Shown here: piece by piece, positions 1 through 8,818 of the stretch
Position numbering within the stretch: position 1 is the stretch's first letter
Layout: each line of letters opens with the position of its first letter
From: an uncultured Prevotellaceae bacterium
GTDB taxonomy: Bacteria > Bacteroidota > Bacteroidia > Bacteroidales > Bacteroidaceae
Direction of reading: 5' to 3'
Assembly (NCBI GenBank): GCA_949295905.1
Contig: CASFNA010000006.1
Span: 1 to 64,000 of the forward strand
Length of the DNA: 64,000 nt
Program-made: the position numbers and the translations under genes
Notes under the pieces: model-generated
Databases searched by the model: none
The model's input: the letters and a program-made list of their open reading frames with translations, nothing else
Told to the model about the DNA's origin: nothing

Positions 1-32
1 TAACGGCAAAATCCCTAAAAAATCGGTAATGA

Positions 33-64
33 TTTGGCGGTATGGGAGAAAAAAAGTATCTTTG
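33..64 (+). promoter_or_regulatory. Bacteroidota-type promoter in the leading non-coding region
   Basis: TTTG at 33-36 and TATCTTTG at 57-64 are 20 bp apart, the phylum's -33/-7 arrangement. The transcript would start near 71 and run towards the gene at 392. What it encodes is unclear: only short ORFs follow. Confidence 0.5.
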
Positions 65-214
65 CAAGTACGAAAGAGTTGTTTGAAGCTATGAGGTAAA
101 CCGCAGCAGGTCAGAGCGTTCTGAATGTCGCTAAATCGTTACCTAAAATCTCACACTCTTCAATTCTATTCTGTGTATCAATCAGATACAACTTTTTTGA
201 TTATCCTTGGATAA
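65..214. other. non-coding stretch upstream of the fusion gene
   Basis: No gene is supported here. A 29-codon ORF (125-214) starts with ATG but has no recognisable signal or family. The region could be a leader, a small RNA or the remnant of a lost gene. Confidence 0.4.
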
Positions 215-366
215 GATAAGCTGCGCTCGGGAAATTGAAAGCAAGCTTTCTTTCCACTCGCTTGCATTATCTTTGCAATAGATAAGCTGCGCCTCGGCAA
301 TGCAAAATAAAAGGTCGTTTCTCTTCCTTTTATTTTGCATTGCGCTCAACTTGCATTATCTTTGCA
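215..366 (+). repeat. two tandem repeat units, each ending in a promoter
   Basis: Unit A (215-277) and unit B (281-366) both begin GATAAGCTGCGC, contain an internal inverted repeat (GGAAA..AAGCAAGCTT..TTTCC in A; GCAATGCAAAATAAAAGG..CCTTTTATTTTGCATTGC in B) and end in CTTGCATTATCTTTGCA, which holds a consensus -7 box. The last copy (TTTG 334-337, TATCTTTG 357-364, 19 bp spacer) lies 28 bp before the ATG at 392 and probably drives that gene. Confidence 0.7.
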
Positions 367-391
367 TGTCAAAGAAAAATCAATCCAAGAA

Positions 392-3300
392 ATGAGAGGT
401 ACAATAGACTGCTTCTTGCCGTGCAGCGACTACGTGTCGGTAAGCAATGTGCTTAGGCAACTGCGCGGCAGCCGCATGATAAGACATATCAATCTGCTTG
501 TTACACATGGCTTTGCCATGGACAACGCCGTACCTGACGGGTGCTCGTTCATCGTGGTTGACGGCCTGCTGTCGGCCTCTGCGATGCGTGCCGTCGCGGA
601 GAGCGTCGTGGCAGACTACGCCATGCTGTTTTTGAAGGACGTACAGATAAGCCTCGGGCAGTATGCCATACAGCGCATGATGCGCGCTGCCGCCGATACC
701 GACGCGGCCATGGTTTATTCAGACCGTTGGACGGTGAAAGACGGCGAGACCTGCGCCCATCCCGTAATTGACTGGCAGGAAGGCAGCTTGCGCGACGACT
801 TCGATTTCGGTTCGGTGGTAATGGCCAGGGCTTCGCTGCTACGCTCGTTCGCCGACGATATGGAAGAGGCCGACTACAAGTATGCCGGATGGTACGAGTT
901 GTGGCTATACTTGAGCCGCCACGGGCGCATGTTCCATATAAATGAATATCTGTATACGGAAGAGGAACGCGATACAAGGGCAAGCGGCGTGAAGCAGTTT
1001 GACTATGTAAACCCGGCCAACCGCGAGGTGCAGGTTGAGATGGAGCGTGCCGTGACCGCACACCTTAAGGCTGTGGGGGCGTTTGTTGACACGGCATATT
1101 ACGGCGAACCCGACTTCGACGAACAAGACTTCGACGTGGAGGCTACGGTCGTCATTCCCGTGCGCAACCGTGAAAAGACAATATGTGACGCCGTTGACAG
1201 CGCATTGTCGCAAAAGACTTCGTTCAAGTTTAACGTAATAGTGGTGGACAACCATTCTACCGACAGCACTACGAAACTGCTCGACGGATATACTGACGAG
1301 CGGCTGATACACATCGTTCCGCGGCGCACCGACCTTGGTATTGGCGGCTGTTGGAACGTAGCCGTGGACGATGAACGGTGCGGACGCTTTGCCGTGCAGC
1401 TTGACAGCGACGACCTGTATTCGTCGCCCGATACGCTGCAAACCATTGTTGACGCGTTCTATGGTCAGCGTGCGGCCATGGTTATAGGCAGCTACAGGAT
1501 GTGTGACTTCGACTTGAACACGCTGCCTCCCGGTCTTATAAGCCATTCGGAGTGGACGGAAAAGAACGGATGCAACAATGCCCTGCGCATCAACGGGCTT
1601 GGCGCTCCGCGTGCGTTCTTCACTCCTTTGCTGCGCCAGGTGCGCTTCCCAAACACAAGTTATGGTGAGGATTACGCTCTCGGGCTGGTTTTCAGCCGCA
1701 GGTTCAGGATTGGGCGCATCTTCACTGAACTTTACCTCTGCCGCCGTTGGGCAGGCAACAGCGATGCCGCGTTGAGCGTTGACAAGGTTAACGCCAACAA
1801 TTTGTATAAGGACCGTCTGCGAACAATGGAACTGATGGCGCGCAGGAAGATGAACGCCGGCGAGGGCATGGTGTTCGAGGACAACTCCCTGATGCGCTTT
1901 TTCAACCGCCAGTTGGAGACCTGGGACTTGGCTCGGCGCAATTTCCGCGACCTGCACGACGTGCAGACACGCAGCATCGCCGTTGGCGGATACGGCGTAA
2001 CATTACAGCATAATCCGGCGCGGATGGTTTCAACCGGCGCTGCAACAGACAAGGTTTCGGTAAGTCATAGGCCGTGTTTCCTTTGCAAGGATAACAGGCC
2101 GAAGGAGCAAATTGCAAAGCATATTGACGACAAGTTCGAGCTGCTTGTTAATCCGTATCCCATAATGCCGGTGCATTTCACCATACCGTTGCGTTCGCAC
2201 AAGCCGCAAGGCATATTGGAGTTTTATCCCGAAATGCACAGGCTTTTGTTGCGCTTTATTGACATTACGGTGTTCTATAACGGCCCGGAATGCGGCGCGT
2301 CGGCCCCCGACCACATGCACTTCCAGGCATTTGTGCAAGGCAATTTGCCTTTGCTGGCGGCTTGGCCGAGGCTTCAGCGTGAGCTTTCCAAAATATATTC
2401 GCTTGCCGATGGCGACGACATATCCGTTATAAACGGATGGATTAGTCCGGCATTGTTAATCAGAAGCCACAATATTGACAACGACGTTGCCCTTTTCCGC
2501 CGCGTATATGACGCTTTGCCACAGCGCGATGGCTCGTCGGAACCAATGATGAACATTATAAGTTGGATGCAGGGCGACGTCTGCCACACCGTTATTTTCC
2601 CACGGGCCAAGCATCGTCCGGACTGTTATTATGGAGAGCAAGACGGGCAGATATTGGTTAGTCCTGGCACACTTGACATGGCCGGGCTTGTAGTTACGCC
2701 GCGTAAGGATGATTTTGACAGGCTGACTTCGGCGCAGGTAGAGAGTATAATGCGTGAAGTTGCGCTTGACGAAGCTTCCATGCACGATGTCGTTGGTAAG
2801 ATAAGCAGCGCCTCAAATGCGCTTTCCGGCAGTGCGGAGCACTTTGTTGAAAGGCGCGAACCTTATGTGCAGGTTGGTATTTTGAGCTCTCCAAAGATAA
2901 GTTTCGTGCTGAACGGCGATTATCTGGCGAAAGGCGAGGTTATATCAGGCCGTCAGGAAGTGGAGTTTTCAGAAGGCGGAATACTTTGGAATGGCAATCT
3001 TTACCGCGAGCTTACATTCTCTCCGAAAGGTGCTGGGGCGTCGTTTTCCCTTGATGGAGTGACGATTGGCGTTAACTTTCACTGGCAAAGGCAGGAGACC
3101 CAGACATTCCAAGGAACGCTGAAGCTTGTCGTCGAGGCGGACAAGGTATGTGCAATAAACTGCCTTCCGGTGGAAAATTATTTGGTGAGCGTGATTTCAA
3201 GCGAGATGAAAGCTACGTCGTCACTTGAGTTCCTTAAAGCACACGCCGTGATATCGCGCAGCTGGCTGCTGGCGCAAATAAAGCGCAGGCGCAGGCAAGA

Positions 3301-4168
3301 CACGGGCGGAAGTGGCTTCTTCTCGTTCGTAAAAAAGGACGATGAGCTAATACGCTGGTATGACAGGGACGACCATACCATCTTTGACGTGTGCGCCGAC
3401 GACCACTGCCAGCGTTACCAAGGCATTACAAAGGCGACAAATGTGCATGTGGAGGAGGCCGTCAAGGAGACACGCGGCCAGATATTGATGTATGGCGACG
3501 ACATTTGCGATGCTCGTTTCAGCAAGTGTTGCGGCGGAATAACAGAGGAGTTCCAGTATTGTTGGGAAGACAATCCGCAACCGTACCTTGTCGCTTTGAG
3601 AGACAACGGTGATAATAAGTCATCCCTGCCGGACCTTACCGACGAGGCTGAGGCCGACCGCTGGATACGTTCTTGCCCCGAGGCTTACTGCAATACCGAC
3701 GACAGGCGCATACTTTCGCAGGTCTTGAATGATTACGACCAAGAGACTTCAGACTTCTACCGCTGGCGTGTGGAGTATACGCAAGAACAGCTTTCGTCAT
3801 TGATAAGCGACAAGTTGAAACTGGATTTCGGGCAAATTGTTGACCTTGTACCCGTGGAACGCGGGCGCAGCGGCCGTATATGCAAGTTGAAAATCGTAGG
3901 AACCAAGCGGACATTCACCATAGGAAAGGAACTTGAAATACGCCGTGCGCTTAGCGAAACACATCTTTACAGCAGCGCGTTCGTAGTAGACAAGGTTGGC
4001 ATTGACGGCGAAGTGCCATCGCGATTTGTCATCACCGGCGCAGGCTGGGGCCATGGAGTGGGGCTTTGCCAGATTGGTGCCGCAGTCATGGGTGAGCATG
4101 GATGCAAATACGATGAAATCCTTTTGCACTATTACCGCGGCGCGGAAATAAGGAAAATATATAGTTAA
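392..4168 (+). CDS. glycosyltransferase family 2 - DUF4922 - SpoIID/LytB fusion protein
   Basis: The protein has 1258 residues. The ATG at 392 is preferred over the frame's first ATG at 335, because 335 lies inside the promoter repeat. Residues 1-230 resemble a degraded GT-A fold. Residues ~250-440 are a family 2 glycosyltransferase (VVIPVRNRE, VIVVDNHSTDS, acidic DSDD near 338, GED). Residues ~500-800 are a DUF4922/HIT-like phosphorylase domain (CFLCKDNRP near 560, PDHMHFQ near 639). Residues ~920-1250 are a SpoIID/LytB domain (VENYLVSVISSEM with the presumed catalytic Glu, GWGHGVGLCQIGA near 1218). SpoIID proteins cut peptidoglycan glycan strands, and the next gene is an AmpG-like muropeptide permease, so a cell-wall turnover role is inferred. 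The substrate of the nucleotide-sugar domains is unknown. No signal peptide is evident, which is odd for a wall enzyme. Confidence 0.85.
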   Translation: MRGTIDCFLPCSDYVSVSNVLRQLRGSRMIRHINLLVTHGFAMDNAVPDGCSFIVVDGLLSASAMRAVAESVVADYAMLFLKDVQISLGQYAIQRMMRAAADTDAAMVYSDRWTVKDGETCAHPVIDWQEGSLRDDFDFGSVVMARASLLRSFADDMEEADYKYAGWYELWLYLSRHGRMFHINEYLYTEEERDTRASGVKQFDYVNPANREVQVEMERAVTAHLKAVGAFVDTAYYGEPDFDEQDFDVEATVVIPVRNREKTICDAVDSALSQKTSFKFNVIVVDNHSTDSTTKLLDGYTDERLIHIVPRRTDLGIGGCWNVAVDDERCGRFAVQLDSDDLYSSPDTLQTIVDAFYGQRAAMVIGSYRMCDFDLNTLPPGLISHSEWTEKNGCNNALRINGLGAPRAFFTPLLRQVRFPNTSYGEDYALGLVFSRRFRIGRIFTELYLCRRWAGNSDAALSVDKVNANNLYKDRLRTMELMARRKMNAGEGMVFEDNSLMRFFNRQLETWDLARRNFRDLHDVQTRSIAVGGYGVTLQHNPARMVSTGAATDKVSVSHRPCFLCKDNRPKEQIAKHIDDKFELLVNPYPIMPVHFTIPLRSHKPQGILEFYPEMHRLLLRFIDITVFYNGPECGASAPDHMHFQAFVQGNLPLLAAWPRLQRELSKIYSLADGDDISVINGWISPALLIRSHNIDNDVALFRRVYDALPQRDGSSEPMMNIISWMQGDVCHTVIFPRAKHRPDCYYGEQDGQILVSPGTLDMAGLVVTPRKDDFDRLTSAQVESIMREVALDEASMHDVVGKISSASNALSGSAEHFVERREPYVQVGILSSPKISFVLNGDYLAKGEVISGRQEVEFSEGGILWNGNLYRELTFSPKGAGASFSLDGVTIGVNFHWQRQETQTFQGTLKLVVEADKVCAINCLPVENYLVSVISSEMKATSSLEFLKAHAVISRSWLLAQIKRRRRQDTGGSGFFSFVKKDDELIRWYDRDDHTIFDVCADDHCQRYQGITKATNVHVEEAVKETRGQILMYGDDICDARFSKCCGGITEEFQYCWEDNPQPYLVALRDNGDNKSSLPDLTDEAEADRWIRSCPEAYCNTDDRRILSQVLNDYDQETSDFYRWRVEYTQEQLSSLISDKLKLDFGQIVDLVPVERGRSGRICKLKIVGTKRTFTIGKELEIRRALSETHLYSSAFVVDKVGIDGEVPSRFVITGAGWGHGVGLCQIGAAVMGEHGCKYDEILLHYYRGAEIRKIYS

Positions 4169-4330
4169 TTCATAATTCACAATTCATAATTCATAATTAG
4201 GTTGAGTGTCATCGTTTCGTTATTTTAATGATATTTACGCCGTTCCCCAATTATGAATTATGAATTAAAATTATGAATTGCACAAAGGCGTGTGCCTGAA
4301 TTTTGAATTGCTAATTATGAATTGTGTATT
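4164..4330. repeat. long inverted repeat, AATTATGAATT vocabulary
   Basis: Left arm 4164-4202 is a run of TTCATAATT-type words and right arm 4246-4280 is the complementary AATTATGAATT run, continuing weakly to 4330. It starts at the stop codon of the fusion gene and reaches the start of the AmpG-like gene, so it fills the whole gap. Confidence 0.75.
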
Positions 4331-5606
4331 GAAAAAGAATCCTTGGAGCTGGGTTCCCTCGCTTTATTTCGCCGAGGGACTGCCATACGTGGCGGTGATG
4401 ACCATCTCGCTCGTGCTCTACAAACAGTTGGGGCTGACCAACGCCGAAATCACTTTCTATACGTCATGGCTCTACCTGCCGTGGGTAATCAAGCCATTGT
4501 GGAGCCCGTTTGTTGACATCATCAAGACCAAACGCTGGTGGATAATCACCATGCAGCTGCTTGTCGGAGCGGCGTTCGGCGGCGTTGCCTTCACCATACC
4601 TACCGACTTTTGGCTTCAAGGCACGCTTTGTTTCTTCTGGTTGATGGCCTTCAGCAGTGCCACACACGACATTGCGGCCGACGGTTTCTACATGCTCGGG
4701 CTTGACGAGCACAAGCAGGCGTGGTTTGTCGGCATACGCAGCACGTTCTACCGCCTGGCTACCATCTTCGGGCAAGGCTTTCTTGTCATGGTTGCCGGCA
4801 ACCTGCAAGTCATCTTCCGGGGCAGCATACGCTATTCGTGGAGCCTGATGTTCTACGGCGTTACGGGGCTGTTCATAGCCTTGTGGCTGTGGCACAGCTA
4901 CGTGCTGCCATGTCCGTTGTCAGACCGCAAGCGGCGCAACGCCAGCGCGGCTGACATCTGGGGCGAGCTGTGGCACTCTATAAAGACGTTCTTCACGAAG
5001 TTCCCGGTCAGGGAGACGGTGTGGGCTTTTCTCTTCATGCTGTGCTACCGTATGCCCGAAGGACTGCTTGCCAAGGTGTCGTCGCTGTTCCTCATCGACA
5101 GCGGAAGCAACGGCGGACTTGGCCTTTCGCCGCAGGAATACGGCTTTGTGCAGGGTACGGTGGGCATAGTCGGCCTCACATTGGGTGGCATTCTCGGCGG
5201 AATGGCCGCCGGGAAGGACGGCCTTAGGCGGTGGCTTTGGCCCATGGTGTGCGCCATAACGCTGCCCGACCTTGTGTATGTCTATCTTAGTTACGTTATG
5301 CCGTCAAGTCTGGTGATAATCAACGCCTGCGTTTTCGTAGAGCAGTTTGGCTACGGTTTCGGCTTCACGGCCTACATGCTCTACCTTATTTATTATAGCC
5401 AGGGCGAGTATAAGACTTCACATTACGCCCTCTGCACGGCCTTGATGGCGCTCTCGATGATGCTTCCCGGCCTCGTGGCGGGCTGGTTGCAGGAGCTTGT
5501 CGGCTATCTCTGGTTTTTCATCATTGTTGTTTTGCTGTGTGCCATGACGTTTGTCGTGGCCGCGTTCGTGAAGATTGACCCGGAGTTCGGGAGAAAAGAC
5601 AGATGA
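4317..5606 (+). CDS. AmpG-like MFS transporter (muropeptide permease family)
   Basis: A polytopic membrane protein of 429 residues, 12 hydrophobic segments expected, opening with WVPSLYFAEGLPYVAVMTIS as in AmpG-type permeases. AmpG imports anhydro-muropeptides released by lytic transglycosylases so that cell-wall sugars and peptides can be recycled. The in-frame ATG at 4317 (MNCVLKK) is chosen because the upstream 13 codons lie within the inverted repeat. It follows the SpoIID-containing fusion gene in the same direction, which supports a peptidoglycan-turnover pair. The family call is firm; transport of muropeptides in particular is inferred from family and context. Confidence 0.82.
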   Translation: MNCVLKKNPWSWVPSLYFAEGLPYVAVMTISLVLYKQLGLTNAEITFYTSWLYLPWVIKPLWSPFVDIIKTKRWWIITMQLLVGAAFGGVAFTIPTDFWLQGTLCFFWLMAFSSATHDIAADGFYMLGLDEHKQAWFVGIRSTFYRLATIFGQGFLVMVAGNLQVIFRGSIRYSWSLMFYGVTGLFIALWLWHSYVLPCPLSDRKRRNASAADIWGELWHSIKTFFTKFPVRETVWAFLFMLCYRMPEGLLAKVSSLFLIDSGSNGGLGLSPQEYGFVQGTVGIVGLTLGGILGGMAAGKDGLRRWLWPMVCAITLPDLVYVYLSYVMPSSLVIINACVFVEQFGYGFGFTAYMLYLIYYSQGEYKTSHYALCTALMALSMMLPGLVAGWLQELVGYLWFFIIVVLLCAMTFVVAAFVKIDPEFGRKDR

Positions 5607-5610
5607 GAAT

Positions 5611-5724
5611 TTGAAGTAATTAGAGAAGTTATAGCGGTTAAGGCCATAACATGAATTGCTGTATAATTGTGAAAAAGCATCATGTTTTAACTTCTGTAAC
5701 TTCTCTGAACCTTTTAACTTCATG
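5611..5724. repeat. long inverted repeat, GAAGTTATAG vocabulary
   Basis: Left arm 5611-5646 and right arm 5682-5724 are imperfectly complementary runs of GAAGTTA/TAACTTC words. The repeat occupies almost the whole gap between the AmpG-like and CDF genes. A second locus with the same vocabulary is at 57482-57606. Confidence 0.75.
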
Positions 5725-5742
5725 ATAAAATAAATAAGAAAA

Positions 5743-6669
5743 ATGGATTCCCGTGAACGTAAAATTTACCGTGTTACGGTGCTTGGCAGTGTCGTCAATG
5801 TGCTGCTTGTAGCCTTGAAGTTTGCTTTCGGAATACTCGGCCGCTCGTCGGCGATGATTGCCGACGCGGTACATTCGCTTTCCGACCTTATTACCGACGT
5901 TGTAGTCATCGTCTTCGTCAAACTCAGCAACAAGCCGCAGGACAGCGACCACGACTACGGCCACGGCAAGTATGAGACGCTGGCTACGGCCTTCATCGGT
6001 CTCGCTCTGTTCGCCGTGGGCATCATGATACTCTACGGCGGAGCCGAAAAAATAGCCGCAGCGCTGCGCGGAGAGGTGCTGCCACAGCCCGGCATAATCG
6101 CCCTTTGGGCGGCGTTGATAAGCATTGTGTCGAAAGAATGGTGCTATCGGTTCACCGTAAGGGTGGGGCGCGAGGCGCAGTCGCAGGCCGTCGTGGCTAA
6201 CGCCTGGCATCACCGCAGCGACGCCTTCTCGTCAGTCGGCACGGCGCTCGGCATAGGCGGTGCAATATTTCTCGGCGAACGCTGGACCGTGCTCGACCCA
6301 ATCGCCGCCGTCGTGGTGAGCATTTTCATCATAAAGACAGCTCTCGCGCTGATGAAGCAGGCGTCTGACGAGCTTTTGGAGAAAAGCCTTCCCGAGGAAA
6401 CGGAGCGCAAAATAAAGGACATTGCCGAGGCGGAAGATGGTGTGAGCGGCGTTCACAACCTGCGTACGCGCCGCATAGGCAACCGCATATCCATTGAAAT
6501 GCACCTGCGTATGCCCGGCGGCCTGACCCTTTACGAGGCTCACCGCCGCGCCACTGACATAGAGCGTGAGCTGCGCCAACACTTCGGCACGGGCACGTAC
6601 ATCAACCTCCACATAGAGCCTTTGAAGGTGAACGGCCGCTATGTGGAGCCGAAAGCGGTTAAGAATTAA
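5743..6669 (+). CDS. cation diffusion facilitator (CDF) family metal efflux transporter
   Basis: 308 residues with about six transmembrane helices followed by a C-terminal cytoplasmic ferredoxin-like domain. Metal-site motifs are visible: DAVHSLSD (Asp41, His44, Asp48), HDYGHGKYE (~70-78) and a second HHRSD in helix 5. CDF proteins exchange Zn2+, Fe2+, Mn2+ or similar ions for protons across the inner membrane; the FieF/CzcD branch fits this length. The last codons (VKN and stop) run directly into a TTAAGAATTAAG-type repeat. The metal cannot be told from sequence alone. Confidence 0.9.
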   Translation: MDSRERKIYRVTVLGSVVNVLLVALKFAFGILGRSSAMIADAVHSLSDLITDVVVIVFVKLSNKPQDSDHDYGHGKYETLATAFIGLALFAVGIMILYGGAEKIAAALRGEVLPQPGIIALWAALISIVSKEWCYRFTVRVGREAQSQAVVANAWHHRSDAFSSVGTALGIGGAIFLGERWTVLDPIAAVVVSIFIIKTALALMKQASDELLEKSLPEETERKIKDIAEAEDGVSGVHNLRTRRIGNRISIEMHLRMPGGLTLYEAHRRATDIERELRQHFGTGTYINLHIEPLKVNGRYVEPKAVKN

Positions 6670-6692
6670 GGGTGAAGAGTTAAGAAAATACG
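6664..6692. repeat. half copy of TTAAGAATTAAG repeat
   Basis: A run of AAGAATTAAG/GAGTTAAG words that supplies the Asn and TAA stop of the CDF gene. No matching right arm is found nearby. Confidence 0.55.
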
Positions 6693-6712
6693 CCTTCTTG
6701 GTTATAGTCGGG

Positions 6713-6748
6713 CTTGCCGGTGCTGTCATTACAGCATCGACAAGTCTA
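6713..6748 (+). terminator. hairpin downstream of the CDF transporter
   Basis: CTTGCCGGTGCTGT (6713-6726) pairs with ACAGCATCGACAAG (6731-6744) with two G-T wobbles and a four-base loop. The U-tract is weak, so termination is probable but not certain. Confidence 0.5.
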
Positions 6749-6947
6749 CTTTATAATATTTGGGTGCGTCGTTGTTGGGCTGTAAAAACATCATCATGTA
6801 TATTGGCGCGTAGCTCTATATTTAGCTCTTTAACATATATTTGCCATTTTTCCAAGGTTGAACAGCTACCATTTTGACATTTTTCCAAGATTTTTTGACG
6901 CATTTAAAAGTTGGCAAGTGGCTTGTTATGTTCTTTGTTTGTAACTT

Positions 6948-7062
6948 GTTGATAATCAATAGAATACTGGTAGCGTTGCAAAAGACCGCATTTTGCAGGC
7001 TGAAAGACGGCATTTGAGCCTGCCGTTTGTCGTCTTTTACAACGCGAAAGGCCATATTCTGC
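6948..7062. repeat. AAGGCCGTC modular repeat, copy 1
   Basis: Begins with GTTGATAATCAA (6948-6959) and carries four alternating modules of GCAAAAGACCGC / GAAAGACGGC type, ending in GCGAAAGGCC. The rest of the 549-bp gap 6670-7218 holds the hairpin at 6713 and the promoter of the next gene (TATTTTTG near 7170); no gene is seen. Confidence 0.7.
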
Positions 7063-7218
7063 TGCCAATGGTTTATGATTTGTTGTTATTGATAGGCTTG
7101 TAGGTTATGAAACAACGTATAGGAAAGGATAAATAAGCTGTTTGATTTTTGGTTATTGGTTAATTTTTATTATTTTTGTAGAGGTGAATTTTTTGTCATT
7201 CTAATGAATCTGTAGTTC

Positions 7219-8301
7219 ATGAAAGATACTCATAGGCATCAACATTATGCTTTAAATGAAACAGGGCATTTGGTAAATGTGCACGATTTGAAGTCAAAAG
7301 CTTCAGTAAAATTTTATTGTCCTTATTGTGGTCAAGAAATGATAAGTAAGTGTGGAAATTTAAGAGATTGGCATTTTGCACATAAAACGGATGCACAAAA
7401 ATGTTCATATGATAAGTATCTTCATTCTTTGGCAATTAACAAGATACAAGAATGGTATAATAATTCTGAGAATATATTTTTGCGACTAGTTACAAAATGT
7501 TATTGCTGTGATTATAATAAATGTAAATTGAGAAATAAAGTTTGTGGTTGTATTCGATATGCTAATGCTGAAGAATTTGATTTAAAATCAAGATTTCCAT
7601 TAGGACAGGCTGAAATGGAATATAAATGTGATAGAGGTAGATTTATTCCAGATATTTTATGTCAAGATATAAAAGGCAAGTCTGAACCTATATTTATGGA
7701 AGTGTATGTAACCCATAAATGTGAACATAAGAAAATTTCTTCAGGTATTAGGATTATTGAATTTAATATTAAATCAGAAGACGATATAATGTCAATTATA
7801 AATTCTCAGTTTATAGCGAAAGGTGAGCTTGTTACGTTATATAATTTTCATCCAAAGAATATTTATAATGGAGATTTTTATATGCCGATGCAGAAATTTA
7901 TTCTATTTCCATCAAAAAAGTATTATATAGATAACTATTCGTTTACATGTAAAGATTTTGATAAAAAGCGTAAAGGGATATATGAAATTACATTGCCTTA
8001 TGATGATTGTATGCCTGTATTCATATGTGCTGGTGGTTTTTATGTCGTTGCTTTAGCAAAAGCAATGTACGATAAGTATGTTTGTAAAGATTGCAATCTT
8101 TGTAAATACCATAAAATTACAGGTTTTGTAGGAGAACATATTTGCGTTTTATATAAAAAATATGGTACTCAAAGATTATGCAAGGATAATAATGCCAATG
8201 AATGTGGAATGTTCCGTTTGGATATGGATTTATATCGGATTGCAATTGAAGAGTTTTATAGGTATAGTAAAATGAATTATATTGATGTTTGGAAAAAGTA
8301 A
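7219..8301 (+). CDS. CoiA-like protein with zinc-binding N-terminus and putative PD-(D/E)XK nuclease core
   Basis: 360 residues, strikingly AT-rich against its ~50% GC surroundings, which suggests recent transfer. The N-terminus has a CPYCG..C zinc motif followed by WHFAHK, the pattern that opens CoiA-like competence/nuclease proteins. Around residues 145-170, FIPDIL and IFMEVYVTHKCE look like the PD..ExK/Y core of the nuclease fold. The C-terminal third has a second Cys-rich patch (CKDCNLCKYHK, then three more Cys), possibly another metal site. CoiA itself acts in DNA uptake and recombination in Gram-positive bacteria; its Bacteroidota relatives are uncharacterised. It is a single gene with its own promoter and no obvious partner, so a defence or DNA-processing role is only a guess. 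Confidence 0.6.
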   Translation: MKDTHRHQHYALNETGHLVNVHDLKSKASVKFYCPYCGQEMISKCGNLRDWHFAHKTDAQKCSYDKYLHSLAINKIQEWYNNSENIFLRLVTKCYCCDYNKCKLRNKVCGCIRYANAEEFDLKSRFPLGQAEMEYKCDRGRFIPDILCQDIKGKSEPIFMEVYVTHKCEHKKISSGIRIIEFNIKSEDDIMSIINSQFIAKGELVTLYNFHPKNIYNGDFYMPMQKFILFPSKKYYIDNYSFTCKDFDKKRKGIYEITLPYDDCMPVFICAGGFYVVALAKAMYDKYVCKDCNLCKYHKITGFVGEHICVLYKKYGTQRLCKDNNANECGMFRLDMDLYRIAIEEFYRYSKMNYIDVWKK

Positions 8302-8353
8302 GTGCTTTCCTTTTTTTTGATTTTCTTGTGTGATAGAGGTGATATGTAATGCG

Positions 8354-8425
8354 ATTTTACTGTCACACCGCAACTTGTTGATTGTCAACGTATCAGGATG
8401 TGTTGTGACTGTGTGACGGTAAAAT
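8354..8425. repeat. inverted repeat between convergent genes, with GTTGATTGTCAAC in the loop
   Basis: ATTTTACTGTCACAC (8354-8368) and GTGTGACGGTAAAAT (8411-8425) are complementary over 15 bp with one mismatch. The loop contains GTTGATTGTCAAC, the motif that ends several copies of the AAGGCCGTC repeat family. It lies between convergent genes and may terminate transcription from both sides. Confidence 0.6.
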
Positions 8426-8439
8426 TGTAAAACAAAATT

Positions 8440-8805
8440 TTATTTGTGTTTGGACTTGCGCCAAAGCGACACTACGCTGGCTGCGATGTTAGCCAAGGCT
8501 ACAATGATAAGCAGGGCTTGCAGCAAAGGCTCGTCGGCCTTTATGTAGGCGAGCAGACCGGCGATGACGGCGAACGCGACGGCGTATGCCAACAAAACCA
8601 TGTCGGCGATGCGCCTTAGCTGTGCGCCCCTCAGCCGCAGATAAGCGGCAAGGCAGAGTATAATGCCGAAGGTCAAGGCCCATGCCGGCGGCTTGCCGTG
8701 TGTGCAACTGGTTGTTATGAAGTAAACCGTGAAGACCAAGCCTTGCACCGCCCACCATGTGGAAACGACTTTTTCTGTCTGTATTGTTGTATGAGTTTGT
8801 TTCAT
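8440..8805 (-). CDS. small integral membrane protein, function unknown
   Basis: 121 residues. After a short polar N-terminus there are about four hydrophobic segments (roughly residues 17-33, 40-56, 65-88 and 93-112), ending in a basic tail (WRKSKHK). No catalytic motif or signal peptide is recognisable and I cannot assign a family. Its base composition matches the core genome, unlike the AT-rich gene beside it. It lies downstream of, and on the same strand as, the broken gene at 8819-9427 with a 13-bp gap, so the two may have been co-transcribed. Confidence 0.65.
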   Translation of the reverse strand: MKQTHTTIQTEKVVSTWWAVQGLVFTVYFITTSCTHGKPPAWALTFGIILCLAAYLRLRGAQLRRIADMVLLAYAVAFAVIAGLLAYIKADEPLLQALLIIVALANIAASVVSLWRKSKHK

Positions 8806-8818
8806 AAGAATGTGTATT

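Noticed and set aside
125-214. 29-codon ORF after the promoter at 33-64
   Set aside because: No terminator, no recognisable protein character, and the end runs into the tandem repeat; kept only as part of the non-coding description.
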